Positions 1 through 6,815 of a stretch of DNA of 11,764 bases are shown in pieces; within the stretch, counting starts at the first letter, position 1; each line of letters opens with the position of its first letter. Origin of the DNA: Paludibacteraceae bacterium (GTDB lineage: Bacteria; Bacteroidota; Bacteroidia; Bacteroidales; Paludibacteraceae); NCBI GenBank assembly GCA_018055865.1, contig JAGPGR010000033.1:1-11764 (forward strand), written 5' to 3'. Position numbers and translations under genes: made by a program. The notes beneath the pieces are model-generated. The model saw only the letters and a list, made by a program, of their open reading frames with translations, was not told the origin of the DNA and did no database searches.

Positions 1-929
1 CTTGTGTCTTGTGCTGCATTTTTATCTTTCAATGCTTGAATTTCAAGTTTAATTGCATCAATTTGACCTTGCAACACGATATCTTTAGCTTCAAGATCTC
101 CAAGTCTCTTAGCAATATTCAAAGCTTCCAATGCTTTTAATCTGGCGTCAACTGCATTCAGATCTACAATTAATTTTGCAATAGCTGTTGCGTTGTCGTT
201 GATTTTTTTAAGTTGGTCAGCAAGCTGAGTTTTGATATCTTCAATAACAACAGATTTACCGTTTTGAATATTCAGGATACCTTCAACAATAGCAAGACGA
301 GCATTTGTTTGTGCTACTAAGTCTGCAATTTCTTTGTCTTTTGCATCAAGTCTTTTAATTGCGTCATCTACTTTTGTACCTAACAGATTCAATTTGTTGG
401 TCAAATCTCCTACGCTTCCTTCGAGTGCTGTTACTTTTGCACCAAGAGCAGTAAGCGTACCTTCAATAGTTACGAACTTAGCATTAATTACTGTTTCAAG
501 AGCTGTCAATTCAGCTTTTGTTGCAGCAGCGTTTACTTTAGTAGTAAGTGCAGCAAGATCGGCAGTAACAGTTGTTTTGTAAGCATTGAATGCTTCCAAT
601 GTCACAACTTTGCTCATGATGTCATCTTTTGCTGCAGCAATAGCAGCAGCCACTTCTGCATCGGTAGCACCTGTTTGTTCCAGCGTAGTTACTCTGCCTT
701 TCAAAGTAGTAATCTCTGTGTTAAGTGCTGCAATTTGAGTTTCTAAAGCACTTTTCGTTGCATTGTTGAGGGCTGTTAATTCAGTCTTCAAACCATTAAG
801 ATCTGTGTTCAATTCGTCAATTTCCGAATCGTAAGATTTACAACCTGTAAATGTTACAAGCGAAAGAGCCATAACCATAGCAAATACCCTGGTCAGGCTT
901 TTCAATTTAATCTGAAATACTTTTTTCAT
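1..929 (-). CDS. Coiled-coil lipoprotein, N-terminal part (3' end outside window)
   Basis: The reading frame is open from an ATG at 929 to the window edge, giving 309 residues with no stop. Residues 1-29 form a signal peptide (MKK start, hydrophobic core AMVMALSLVTF) ending in a TGC lipobox, so Cys30 should be lipidated and the protein anchored to the outer membrane. From about residue 35 on it is one long amphipathic helix with repeated heptad-like segments such as TALE, AALN, TTLK, KALE. The visible part has no proline, tryptophan or histidine, as expected for an unbroken coiled coil. Codon choice is strongly biased (GCT, GCA, GGT, GTA, AAA), unlike the Kelch and Wzi genes nearby, which suggests high expression. 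Residues after the Cys (KSYDSE) are partly acidic, so surface export is possible but the match to known export signals is weak. Function is unknown; a Lpp-like structural role or a coiled-coil stalk carrying a C-terminal domain outside the window are both possible. Confidence 0.9.
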   Translation of the reverse strand, partial: MKKVFQIKLKSLTRVFAMVMALSLVTFTGCKSYDSEIDELNTDLNGLKTELTALNNATKSALETQIAALNTEITTLKGRVTTLEQTGATDAEVAAAIAAAKDDIMSKVVTLEAFNAYKTTVTADLAALTTKVNAAATKAELTALETVINAKFVTIEGTLTALGAKVTALEGSVGDLTNKLNLLGTKVDDAIKRLDAKDKEIADLVAQTNARLAIVEGILNIQNGKSVVIEDIKTQLADQLKKINDNATAIAKLIVDLNAVDARLKALEALNIAKRLGDLEAKDIVLQGQIDAIKLEIQALKDKNAAQDT

Positions 930-1227
930 AAATTTTTTTTTTGATAATTAATTTTTTTTTTATAGTTGCTATTTTGTTACTGGATCATAATACAGTAAAA
1001 GATCCGACAGCCAAACTGACTGAGGAAATCAATTAATCGATTAGATTTTCTTCATAAATTATTCGTTTTAGATATTTACTATTTTTTTTGACTTATATGT
1101 TAAAAACTTTACAAAATTGCTAATAATATTTTATTAATACAACTTTTCAGCACATTTTTTTTGAATTTCAGATAAATTATAACGCTAAACGGGTCAAAAC
1201 AAGCTAAAACTCATACTAAAACTGAAC

Positions 1228-1242
1228 TACTTTGTCAAAGAT
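1228..1242. promoter_or_regulatory. Palindromic site, copy 1 (possible operator)
   Basis: TACTTTGTCAAAGAT is a palindrome around a single central base over its inner 11 bases. It shares 12 of its first 13 bases with the fully symmetric copy at 1281-1295, differing only at the centre, which is T here and A there. The centres are 53 bp apart, about five helical turns, so a dimeric regulator could bind both on the same DNA face. No regulator is identified. Confidence 0.4.
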
Positions 1243-1280
1243 GAAAATAAAGAGTCAGAAATATATCGCCTTGATTAGGG

Positions 1281-1295
1281 TACTTTGACAAAGTA
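1281..1295. promoter_or_regulatory. Palindromic site, copy 2 (possible operator)
   Basis: TACTTTGACAAAGTA is a perfect 7+1+7 palindrome. It lies just downstream of the minus-strand promoter candidate at 1304-1333, close to where transcription would begin, which is a typical repressor position. It pairs with the copy at 1228-1242. Confidence 0.45.
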
Positions 1296-1303
1296 TTTAA
1301 ATG

Positions 1304-1333
1304 CAAAGATATAATAATCAAATGGATTTCAAA
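1304..1333 (-). promoter_or_regulatory. Candidate promoter of the coiled-coil lipoprotein gene
   Basis: On the minus strand, TATCTTTG (1311-1304) matches the Bacteroidetes -7 element TAnnTTTG exactly. A TTTG (1333-1330) lies 18 bp upstream as a -33 element. Transcription would start near 1297 and leave a leader of about 370 nt before the ATG at 929, which is long; a nearer, less canonical promoter cannot be excluded. Confidence 0.4.
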
Positions 1334-1909
1334 ACAATTTACGATTTTTTTTATAAAATAAGATAAATTGTCATTTCACTGAAACATATCCGGTATAGAG
1401 AAACGTAATCAGTATCAAAAAATTATTCTATTTCCGGTAAAAATGTAAACTGTGTCAAATTGCTTTATGACGGCTTTAACGCCGACATGCACGAAAAAGT
1501 CTGGCAAATTTATACTATTTTTTTCAAATTGCAAGTTTTTTATGAAATATTTCTGCATTTAACATGCCTGAAAAAGTTTTTTTGGTCTAAATACACCATT
1601 TTTTGTAAAAAACTAACTGATTCCGGAATCAAAACATCCATTTTGGGCGGAAATGTTCTACGGAGAAATTAACAACAAAAATCATTCCGTAATATTATTA
1701 AATATAAACTTTTTTTGACATTCGTATAAACATCAAGCCATCTTGTAGCTTTATAATATTAATAGTATACTTTTCATTGATTTCATAGCGTTGGTAGCTT
1801 TATAAAAGATCCTGCTTTATTATTTCATCCTGTGAGGACCGGAGTCAATCATCTGAGTTATGTTTCAGAACCAATTGAACGGAAAAACGAGAATTATAAA
1901 TAAAAACAC

Positions 1910-1917
1910 TAATTTTG
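1910..1917 (+). promoter_or_regulatory. Candidate -7 element upstream of the Kelch/Wzi genes
   Basis: TAATTTTG fits TAnnTTTG and lies 113 bp before the preferred Kelch start. No TTG is found at the expected -33 spacing, so support is limited to the -7 box and its position. Confidence 0.3.
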
Positions 1918-2029
1918 TCATCCTAAAAACAACTCTTCGGAAAGGAAGATAATTGAAATTACAGGATTATACGAAATAATAACACCTGAAATGGAATATG
2001 GTTTATCATCCGGCATGAATTTTACAAAA

Positions 2030-3022
2030 ATGAAAAGATCAGATATTTACTTTAGTTTACTGATATTGTCACTGTCGGCTGCTCTGACCGCCGGCTGTGA
2101 TGTTGATTCTCCTGAAGCAACCATTTCTTTCGAAAAAAAATCCTCCATGCCGGGCAACGGTCGCGCTTCGGCGGTGGCTTTCGCGGTGGGAGGCAAAGGG
2201 TATATGGCACTCGGCAGAAATGCAAACCACAAACAGCTCAACGACTGTTGGGAATACAACCCTTCCACCGATACCTGGCAGCAAAAATCATCATTTCCGG
2301 GAATTCCCCGGGTAAAAGCCACTGCAGTAGTCCTGAACAGCAAAGCATACATTGGTCTGGGTCACAACAACGACTCGGCTGTTTATAATCCGGCTTCCTG
2401 CCTGAGGGATTTCTGGGAATACACACCCGCAACCGACACCTGGAGGCAACTTACCGATTTTCCGAGCAATTTTACAGATGCGTGCACTGCTTTCGCTCAC
2501 AACAATGAAATATATGTGGGCAACGGATTCAGCGAGTCGGGCTATGGTGGTCAGCTTTGGAAATACCTGCCGCAAGAGAATAAGTGGATAAGGTTGAACG
2601 ATTTCAAAGGGAAGTCGCGGTTTGGAGGAGTAGTATGCTCTGACGATAAGCGTATTTTATTTGGAACCGGCTTCAGAATCGGAAACCGCAACGACTGGTG
2701 GGAATATCGTCCGCAGTCGGACAGCTGGGCAGAGCTTCAGGCTATGCCTGACAATGGGAGGGTGAATGCCGTGGCGCTTGCTGTCGGCAATCGATATTTT
2801 GTTGCCACCGGCCGGCATTTTGGCGGAAATATTGGCAGAGGGCATGTCAAATCCGATCTGCAGGAATACAATCCCGACTCCGATAGCTGGCGCAAAGCCG
2901 GTGAACTGCCCGTAGGAGCCCGCGAAAACGCTGTCGCATTTGTCATCGACGGGTGCGGTTATATCGGATTGGGTGAAAATGACGAAAAAGTGCTGAACGA
3001 TTTCTGGAGCTTCAAACCTTAA
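2030..3022 (+). CDS. Kelch-repeat beta-propeller lipoprotein
   Basis: The frame is open from an ATG at 1991, but the start at 2030 gives a clean lipoprotein signal (MKRSDIYF, hydrophobic core, LTAGC) with Cys23 as lipid anchor, in a 330-residue protein; 2015 is a further alternative. The rest consists of Kelch repeats with the usual pattern of a VxFxVxGxxYxxxG strand pair followed by D-x-W-E-Y-x-P-x-x-D-x-W. The W/Y motifs begin near residues 72, 127, 176, 222, 276 and 324, which gives six blades. The last blade ends at DFWSFKP, and the N-terminal FEKKSSMP matches the missing outer strand, so the ring probably closes by an N-terminal strand. Acidic residues right after Cys23 (DVDSPE) would suit surface export. 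Kelch propellers bind proteins or sugars, and some bacterial ones (NanM) are sialic-acid mutarotases; which applies here cannot be told. The Wzi-like gene follows after 10 bp, so the two are probably one transcript. Confidence 0.88.
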   Translation: MKRSDIYFSLLILSLSAALTAGCDVDSPEATISFEKKSSMPGNGRASAVAFAVGGKGYMALGRNANHKQLNDCWEYNPSTDTWQQKSSFPGIPRVKATAVVLNSKAYIGLGHNNDSAVYNPASCLRDFWEYTPATDTWRQLTDFPSNFTDACTAFAHNNEIYVGNGFSESGYGGQLWKYLPQENKWIRLNDFKGKSRFGGVVCSDDKRILFGTGFRIGNRNDWWEYRPQSDSWAELQAMPDNGRVNAVALAVGNRYFVATGRHFGGNIGRGHVKSDLQEYNPDSDSWRKAGELPVGARENAVAFVIDGCGYIGLGENDEKVLNDFWSFKP

Positions 3023-3032
3023 TACGACAAAA

Positions 3033-4475
3033 ATGAGCTACTATTCAACAATAAATCAATCAAAAAGCAGTTTTTTGAAGTTGTTTTTTCTGAAAATATT
3101 TTTCTTTCTGTCGCTGATTGCTTTTCCGCAAACTGACACAATCAGGTACGAAGCTGGTATTACCGATATAGCTTCCTCGGGTGAATTTGCTCCATTCTGG
3201 CTGCACCACAACCAATATGGAAAAATTGCTTCATCGCCCATGAGCGGCACGATATGGGGAGCCATTGCAAAGGAATTTGACAAGCCCCACAGGCTGTTCG
3301 ACTATGGATTCAAAGCCCATGCGCTGGTGCGCTATGACAGCAATAAAAATTCAGCTGTTTTTTTTCATCAGCTTTACGCAAAAGCCCGTTTCTCGGTTTT
3401 CAATCTGATGGTAGGCTCCGGAGAACAGCATTTCGGCAATCAGGACTCTACTCTATCTTCCGGAGGATTGCTTTTTTCGAAAAACACCCGTCCGATGCCC
3501 GAAATTTCGGCAGGAATCGAACGGTTTACTCCTCTTCCGTTTACCGGAGGTTTTCTGGAAATAAAAGGCAGTATAAGACATGGCTGGAATACCGATAATA
3601 TTTATACACAAGGAATGTTGCTGCATCACAAATTCGGGTATGCACGCATCGGCGGGAGACTCCCGGTTCACTTTGAATACGGACTTCAGCACGCAGCACA
3701 GTGGGGAGGCACAGATCCGCTCAACGGACCCCTTCCGGATGGATTAAAGAATTTTACCCGGGTTTTCAGGGCGCAATCGGGCGATGAAAATGCCTCCCGG
3801 AGCGATCAGATTAATGTACTCGGCAATCACATCATTTCTCAGAGTCTTAAGGTGGAACTGGAGGCTGCCGGATGGAAGCTCAGCGGTTACTGGCAAAACC
3901 TATCGGAAGATCCTCCCGTGATGTTCATTGCTGCCAACAGCATGAACAAACCGGACGGGCTTTGGGGTATTTCCCTGAAAAACAGGTCGTTTCCGTACAT
4001 AAAAGGAATTTTATATGAGTTGCTGAACACGACCGACCAGTCGGGACCGTATCACGATAAAGATGGGTTGATTTACGGTGGTGCCGACGGCTATTTTGGC
4101 GGTTCGTACCCCGAAGGGTGGAGCTATTACTCGCGCACCATCGGCACTCCTTTTATCACTTCGCCGCTTTACAACACAAACAAAGTTCTTCATACTCAAA
4201 ACAACCGGGTTCGTTTACATCATTTAGGCATGGAAGGCAATATAAAGGGTTTTGAATACCGGGCACTGGCCTCATTCAGCAGGAATTACGGCACACTGGG
4301 ATCACAGGTTAATCTTCCGCAGAAATCTATTTTGCTGGAAATAAACAAACACGTGGACTGGTTGTCGGGTTTCGATTTGAGCTTATCGGCTGCCGGTGAT
4401 TGGGGAAAATATTACGGAAATTCGCAGGGTGTGCTCTTTTCGATACGAAAAAAAGGAATTCTGATGGATTATTGA
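3033..4475 (+). CDS. Capsule assembly Wzi family outer-membrane protein
   Basis: This 480-residue protein starts with a hydrophilic stretch of about 12 residues, then a very hydrophobic segment (residues 14-31), with probable signal-peptidase cleavage near AFPQ-TD (about residue 33). The mature start, AGITDIASSGEFAPFWLHHNQYG, is the signature opening of the Bacteroidetes Wzi-like family (Caps_assemb_Wzi). The body alternates aromatic and polar residues as in a beta-barrel, with Gly/Asn-rich turns, and the length fits the family. In E. coli, Wzi is an outer-membrane lectin that anchors capsule polysaccharide at the cell surface; Bacteroidetes members are named by homology and most are untested. 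No other capsule genes are in view, and the only partner is the Kelch lipoprotein 10 bp upstream, so the two may form an envelope complex. Family assignment is firm, function is not. Confidence 0.85.
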   Translation: MSYYSTINQSKSSFLKLFFLKIFFFLSLIAFPQTDTIRYEAGITDIASSGEFAPFWLHHNQYGKIASSPMSGTIWGAIAKEFDKPHRLFDYGFKAHALVRYDSNKNSAVFFHQLYAKARFSVFNLMVGSGEQHFGNQDSTLSSGGLLFSKNTRPMPEISAGIERFTPLPFTGGFLEIKGSIRHGWNTDNIYTQGMLLHHKFGYARIGGRLPVHFEYGLQHAAQWGGTDPLNGPLPDGLKNFTRVFRAQSGDENASRSDQINVLGNHIISQSLKVELEAAGWKLSGYWQNLSEDPPVMFIAANSMNKPDGLWGISLKNRSFPYIKGILYELLNTTDQSGPYHDKDGLIYGGADGYFGGSYPEGWSYYSRTIGTPFITSPLYNTNKVLHTQNNRVRLHHLGMEGNIKGFEYRALASFSRNYGTLGSQVNLPQKSILLEINKHVDWLSGFDLSLSAAGDWGKYYGNSQGVLFSIRKKGILMDY

Positions 4476-4491
4476 AAACTCTGCCAGATAA

Positions 4492-4524
4492 ACGTGTCCA
4501 ACCGCCTGAGGCGGTTGGACACGT
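4492..4524. terminator. Perfect 15-bp hairpin between convergent genes
   Basis: ACGTGTCCAACCGCC (4492-4506) and its exact complement (4510-4524) flank the 3-nt loop TGA. It lies 16 bp after the Wzi-like stop and 90 bp past the argG stop, the place for a two-way terminator. Neither side has a strong T-run (AAAACT on one side, TTATCTGG on the other), so it may instead protect 3' ends or be a dispersed repeat. Confidence 0.6.
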
Positions 4525-4599
4525 AAAACTACAATCCATCCATCATATATCGCACTTACCGAAAAGTTCCTTTCAGAGCTTGTCCGACAACCTGGATTA

Positions 4600-4610
4600 G
4601 GATTTAGGGG
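4600..4610. repeat. Possible half copy of the GC-rich border repeat
   Basis: GGATTTAGGGG just past the argG stop matches the right arm of the repeat at 10120-10146 (GGATTTAAGGGGG). The CCCC/CTCC left arm is missing. On its own this short match could be chance. Confidence 0.3.
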
Positions 4611-4614
4611 TGAT

Positions 4615-5817
4615 TTAATGTTCCTCGTTCCTTTTCTGCACGTTGTAGAATATTTTCATCTGATTGCCCAATATTTTGGTAAATCCTTTCACATCATCGG
4701 CAGTCCAGGCTTTGTTTACTTCGCCGTATTCGCCGAAATCGGTTTTCATCAGATCAAAATCACTTTCCACGCCGACCAGTGTGTAGCTGTACGGACGGAG
4801 TTTGATAATCACCGTTCCGGTTACGTTTTGCTGTGAACTTTCGAGAAATTGCTCTATGTCGCGCATCACCGGTTCCAGGTATTGAGCTTCGTGGAGAAAC
4901 ATGCCGTACCAGTTGCCGAGCTGATCTTTCCAGTATTGCTGCCATTTGGTAAGGGTATGTTTTTCGAGCATTTTGTGGGCATTGATGATAAGCATGGGAG
5001 CAGCCGCTTCAAAACCCACCCGTCCTTTGATTCCTATAATGGTATCGCCGATGTGCATATCGCGTCCAATTCCGAATTTGTTGGCAATATCCTCCAGTTT
5101 ATTGATCAGATGGATTTTATCATCCGAGATTTCTCTGTTTATCGAAGTTATTTCGCCTTTAGCGAATCCAATCGTTACAGTTTCTTCTTCTTTTTTTACT
5201 ACCTGACTTGGATACGCTTCTTCCGGCAGCGTTTGTTCCGATTTCAAGGTTTCCTTACCTCCGATGGATGTTCCCCACAGTCCTTTATTAATGGAATATT
5301 CCATTTTTTTGAAATCGGCTGCGTACCCGTGCTTTTTCAGGTAGTTGATTTCATCTTCCCGGGTCAGGGTCATATCGCGTGTAGGCGTAAGGATTTTTAT
5401 TTCAGGTGCCAGAATCTGAAAAGTAAGATCGAAGCGCACCTGGTCGTTTCCTGCACCTGTACTTCCGTGGGCTACATACTCAGCATTTATTTCCTTGGCA
5501 AAATTGATAATGGCAATGGCCTGAAAAATCCGCTCGGAACTCACCGAAATGGGGTATGTGCCGTTGCGCAGTACATTACCGAAAACCATGTATTTGATGC
5601 TTTTTTCATAATACTCCCGGGTAACATCAATGGCCACGTGTTTTACCGCACCCAACCGGTATGCTTTTTCTTCAATTACTTTCAGCTCCTCGTCGCTAAA
5701 TCCACCGGTGTTGGCTACTGCTGTATATACATCATATCCTTTTTCTTCGGCTAAATATTTGGCACAAAAAGAAGTATCCAATCCGCCGCTGAATGCTAAA
5801 ACTACTTTTTCTTTCAT
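4615..5817 (-). CDS. argG: Argininosuccinate synthase
   Basis: ArgG joins citrulline and aspartate, using ATP, to form argininosuccinate, the next-to-last step of arginine synthesis in the cytoplasm. The 400-residue protein starts MKEKVVLAFSGGLDTS; residues 8-16 carry the SGGLDTS ATP-pyrophosphatase loop. HGSTGAGNDQVRFD at 118-130 is the citrulline/aspartate-binding motif, and YSINKGLWGTSIGG at 174-187 is also typical. The length is normal. The frame stays open 63 bases further to an ATG at 5880, but those 21 codons run through a dispersed repeat and resemble no ArgG, so the ATG at 5817 is preferred. It is the last gene of the argR-GNAT-argG cluster and sits 269 bp from the GNAT gene, enough for its own promoter. 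The argC and argD genes that often follow in Bacteroides are absent; a convergent gene lies there instead. Confidence 0.97.
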   Translation of the reverse strand: MKEKVVLAFSGGLDTSFCAKYLAEEKGYDVYTAVANTGGFSDEELKVIEEKAYRLGAVKHVAIDVTREYYEKSIKYMVFGNVLRNGTYPISVSSERIFQAIAIINFAKEINAEYVAHGSTGAGNDQVRFDLTFQILAPEIKILTPTRDMTLTREDEINYLKKHGYAADFKKMEYSINKGLWGTSIGGKETLKSEQTLPEEAYPSQVVKKEEETVTIGFAKGEITSINREISDDKIHLINKLEDIANKFGIGRDMHIGDTIIGIKGRVGFEAAAPMLIINAHKMLEKHTLTKWQQYWKDQLGNWYGMFLHEAQYLEPVMRDIEQFLESSQQNVTGTVIIKLRPYSYTLVGVESDFDLMKTDFGEYGEVNKAWTADDVKGFTKILGNQMKIFYNVQKRNEEH

Positions 5818-5838
5818 CTGATTATAATTTATATATCT

Positions 5839-5863
5839 GCCCCCTAACCCCCTAAAGGGGGAA
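5839..5863. repeat. GC-rich border repeat, copy with full hairpin
   Basis: An upstream arm GCCCCCTAA is followed by CCCCCTAAAGGGGG (5848-5861), a 5-bp stem with loop TAAA, then AA. It stands out sharply from the AT-rich surroundings and matches, with changes, copies at 8715-8735 and 10120-10146. It lies between argG and GNAT, inside what would be the argG leader. Confidence 0.65.
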
Positions 5864-5911
5864 TATTGAGCGTCTATCATTTGTTGTAAGTTTTTTAATC
5901 ATGCCCGTGTG

Positions 5912-6059
5912 TGTCAAAAATATTTTACTTGGACATGTGTGTTTCATCTGTTGTTTTTTTTTACATTTAGGTCACTTGAAACACGCCATTAAACATTCCC
6001 TTCCCGATAAATCGGGACAAGTCGTATGTCAAAAGTATGATGGCATGGCTGTTTCATCT
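5912..6059. repeat. Diverged direct repeat upstream of argG with two -7-like boxes
   Basis: Two blocks, 5912-5949 and 6027-6059, each hold TGTCAAAAnTAT and, 23-28 nt later, TGTTTCATCT. Read on the minus strand, each contains a TAnnTTTG match (TATTTTTG at 5922-5915, TACTTTTG at 6037-6030), so each could serve as an argG promoter. No -33 element is clear for either. Between them, at 6002-6017, TCCCGAT-AA-ATCGGGA forms a 7-bp hairpin. Confidence 0.4.
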
Positions 6060-6086
6060 TCTTATCACACTAATTTTTTCACACAA

Positions 6087-6797
6087 TCACAACAAGTTAA
6101 TCATCAGTTTGTTATTCTTTTTGATTTTACTTTTCTTTTTGGGGGAAACCACTTTTGCAGTTATTTTGGCCGGCTTCTTTACCGGTTTCACCACCAGCGA
6201 ACTTACGCTGTTCTTTGATTTCTCCTCCTCTTTTTCTTTGTTCCACGTCGGATCAAAGAGCATTCCGGTACACAGGCAGTGTTTACGGCTGGTGCGTTGA
6301 AGAATATCGTAATTCACACAACTCTGACAGCCTTTCCAGAATGCCTCATCGTTAGTGAGCTCCGAGAAAGTTACCGGACGATATCCCAGATCCGAGTTGA
6401 TTTTCATCACAGCCAAACCGGTAGTAAGACCAAAAATTTTGGCATCCGGATAGCGTTCGCGTGAAAGCTGAAATGCTTTTTGTTTGATTCGCTTGGCCAG
6501 GCCGTGTCCCCGGAAAGTATCCACAACAATAAGCCCCGAATTGGCAACAAATTTCTTTTGACCCCAGGTTTCAATATAACAAAATCCCGCAAAAACGCCC
6601 TCCTGAGTCAGAGCTATGATAGCCTTCCCTTCCTTGATTTTCAGCTCAATATATTCCGGCGTACGCCTGGCAATACCAGTACCGCGTACTTTAGCCGCTT
6701 CCTCAATGGTGGTAAGAATAATCTGAACATAAGGCAGATGACTTTCATCTGCCACTAAAATGGAGATTTCATCTACTTCGCTATTTTCTTTTTTCAT
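6087..6797 (-). CDS. GNAT-family acyltransferase of the arginine cluster
   Basis: The 236-residue protein has a GNAT fold at residues 10-145; VVDTFRGHGLAKRIKQKA (91-108) carries the RGHGLA pyrophosphate loop that binds acyl-CoA, and FGLTTGLAVMKINSDLGYRP (122-141) is the usual later strand-helix region. After the core come four cysteines, GCQSC (157, 160) and HCLC (174, 176), a CxxC plus CxC set that could hold a metal. Residues 186-236 form a lysine-rich low-complexity tail. It starts 18 bp after argR and precedes argG, an order seen in other Bacteroidetes. Arginine synthesis begins by acylating glutamate, and this phylum uses N-succinyl intermediates in at least some species, so an acyl-glutamate synthase role is an attractive inference from position, not shown by the sequence. 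The argR-like spacing and direction make co-transcription likely. Confidence 0.85.
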   Translation of the reverse strand: MKKENSEVDEISILVADESHLPYVQIILTTIEEAAKVRGTGIARRTPEYIELKIKEGKAIIALTQEGVFAGFCYIETWGQKKFVANSGLIVVDTFRGHGLAKRIKQKAFQLSRERYPDAKIFGLTTGLAVMKINSDLGYRPVTFSELTNDEAFWKGCQSCVNYDILQRTSRKHCLCTGMLFDPTWNKEKEEEKSKNSVSSLVVKPVKKPAKITAKVVSPKKKSKIKKNNKLMINLL

Positions 6798-6815
6798 CTT
6801 CAGCTCAACCTGCTT

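Larger units (their letters stand above)
930..2029. other. 1.1-kb AT-rich intergenic region
   Basis: No convincing gene lies between the divergent lipoprotein and Kelch genes. The stretch next to the lipoprotein start (931-960) is almost only A on the coding strand, the usual form of a Bacteroidetes translation start region. Further out are two matching palindromes (1228-1242, 1281-1295), a minus-strand promoter candidate (1304-1333), a 12-bp direct repeat GTAGCTTTATAA (1745-1756 and 1794-1805) and a plus-strand -7 candidate (1910-1917). Around 977-1005 two alternative short stems compete in the lipoprotein leader (TTACTG with CAGTAA, GGATC with GATCC). The size leaves room for a small RNA, but none can be named. 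Confidence 0.7.

Noticed and set aside
334..582. An 82-codon plus-strand frame inside the coiled-coil lipoprotein gene
   Set aside because: Antisense shadow of a repetitive, Ala/Thr-rich gene; no start region of its own and the minus-strand frame is far longer with a signal peptide.
1460..1672. A 70-codon plus-strand frame in the large intergenic region
   Set aside because: AT-rich, Phe/Lys-heavy composition, no recognisable motif or initiation context; compatible with chance.
4849..5754. A 301-codon open frame on the plus strand opposite argG
   Set aside because: It lies wholly antisense to a certain argG; its residues (Phe-rich, no domain) are what a complement of conserved coding sequence gives.
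5901..6300. Two overlapping plus-strand frames across the argG-GNAT gap and GNAT 3' end
   Set aside because: They mostly run antisense to the lysine-rich tail of the GNAT gene, giving Phe/Leu-rich peptides without family features.
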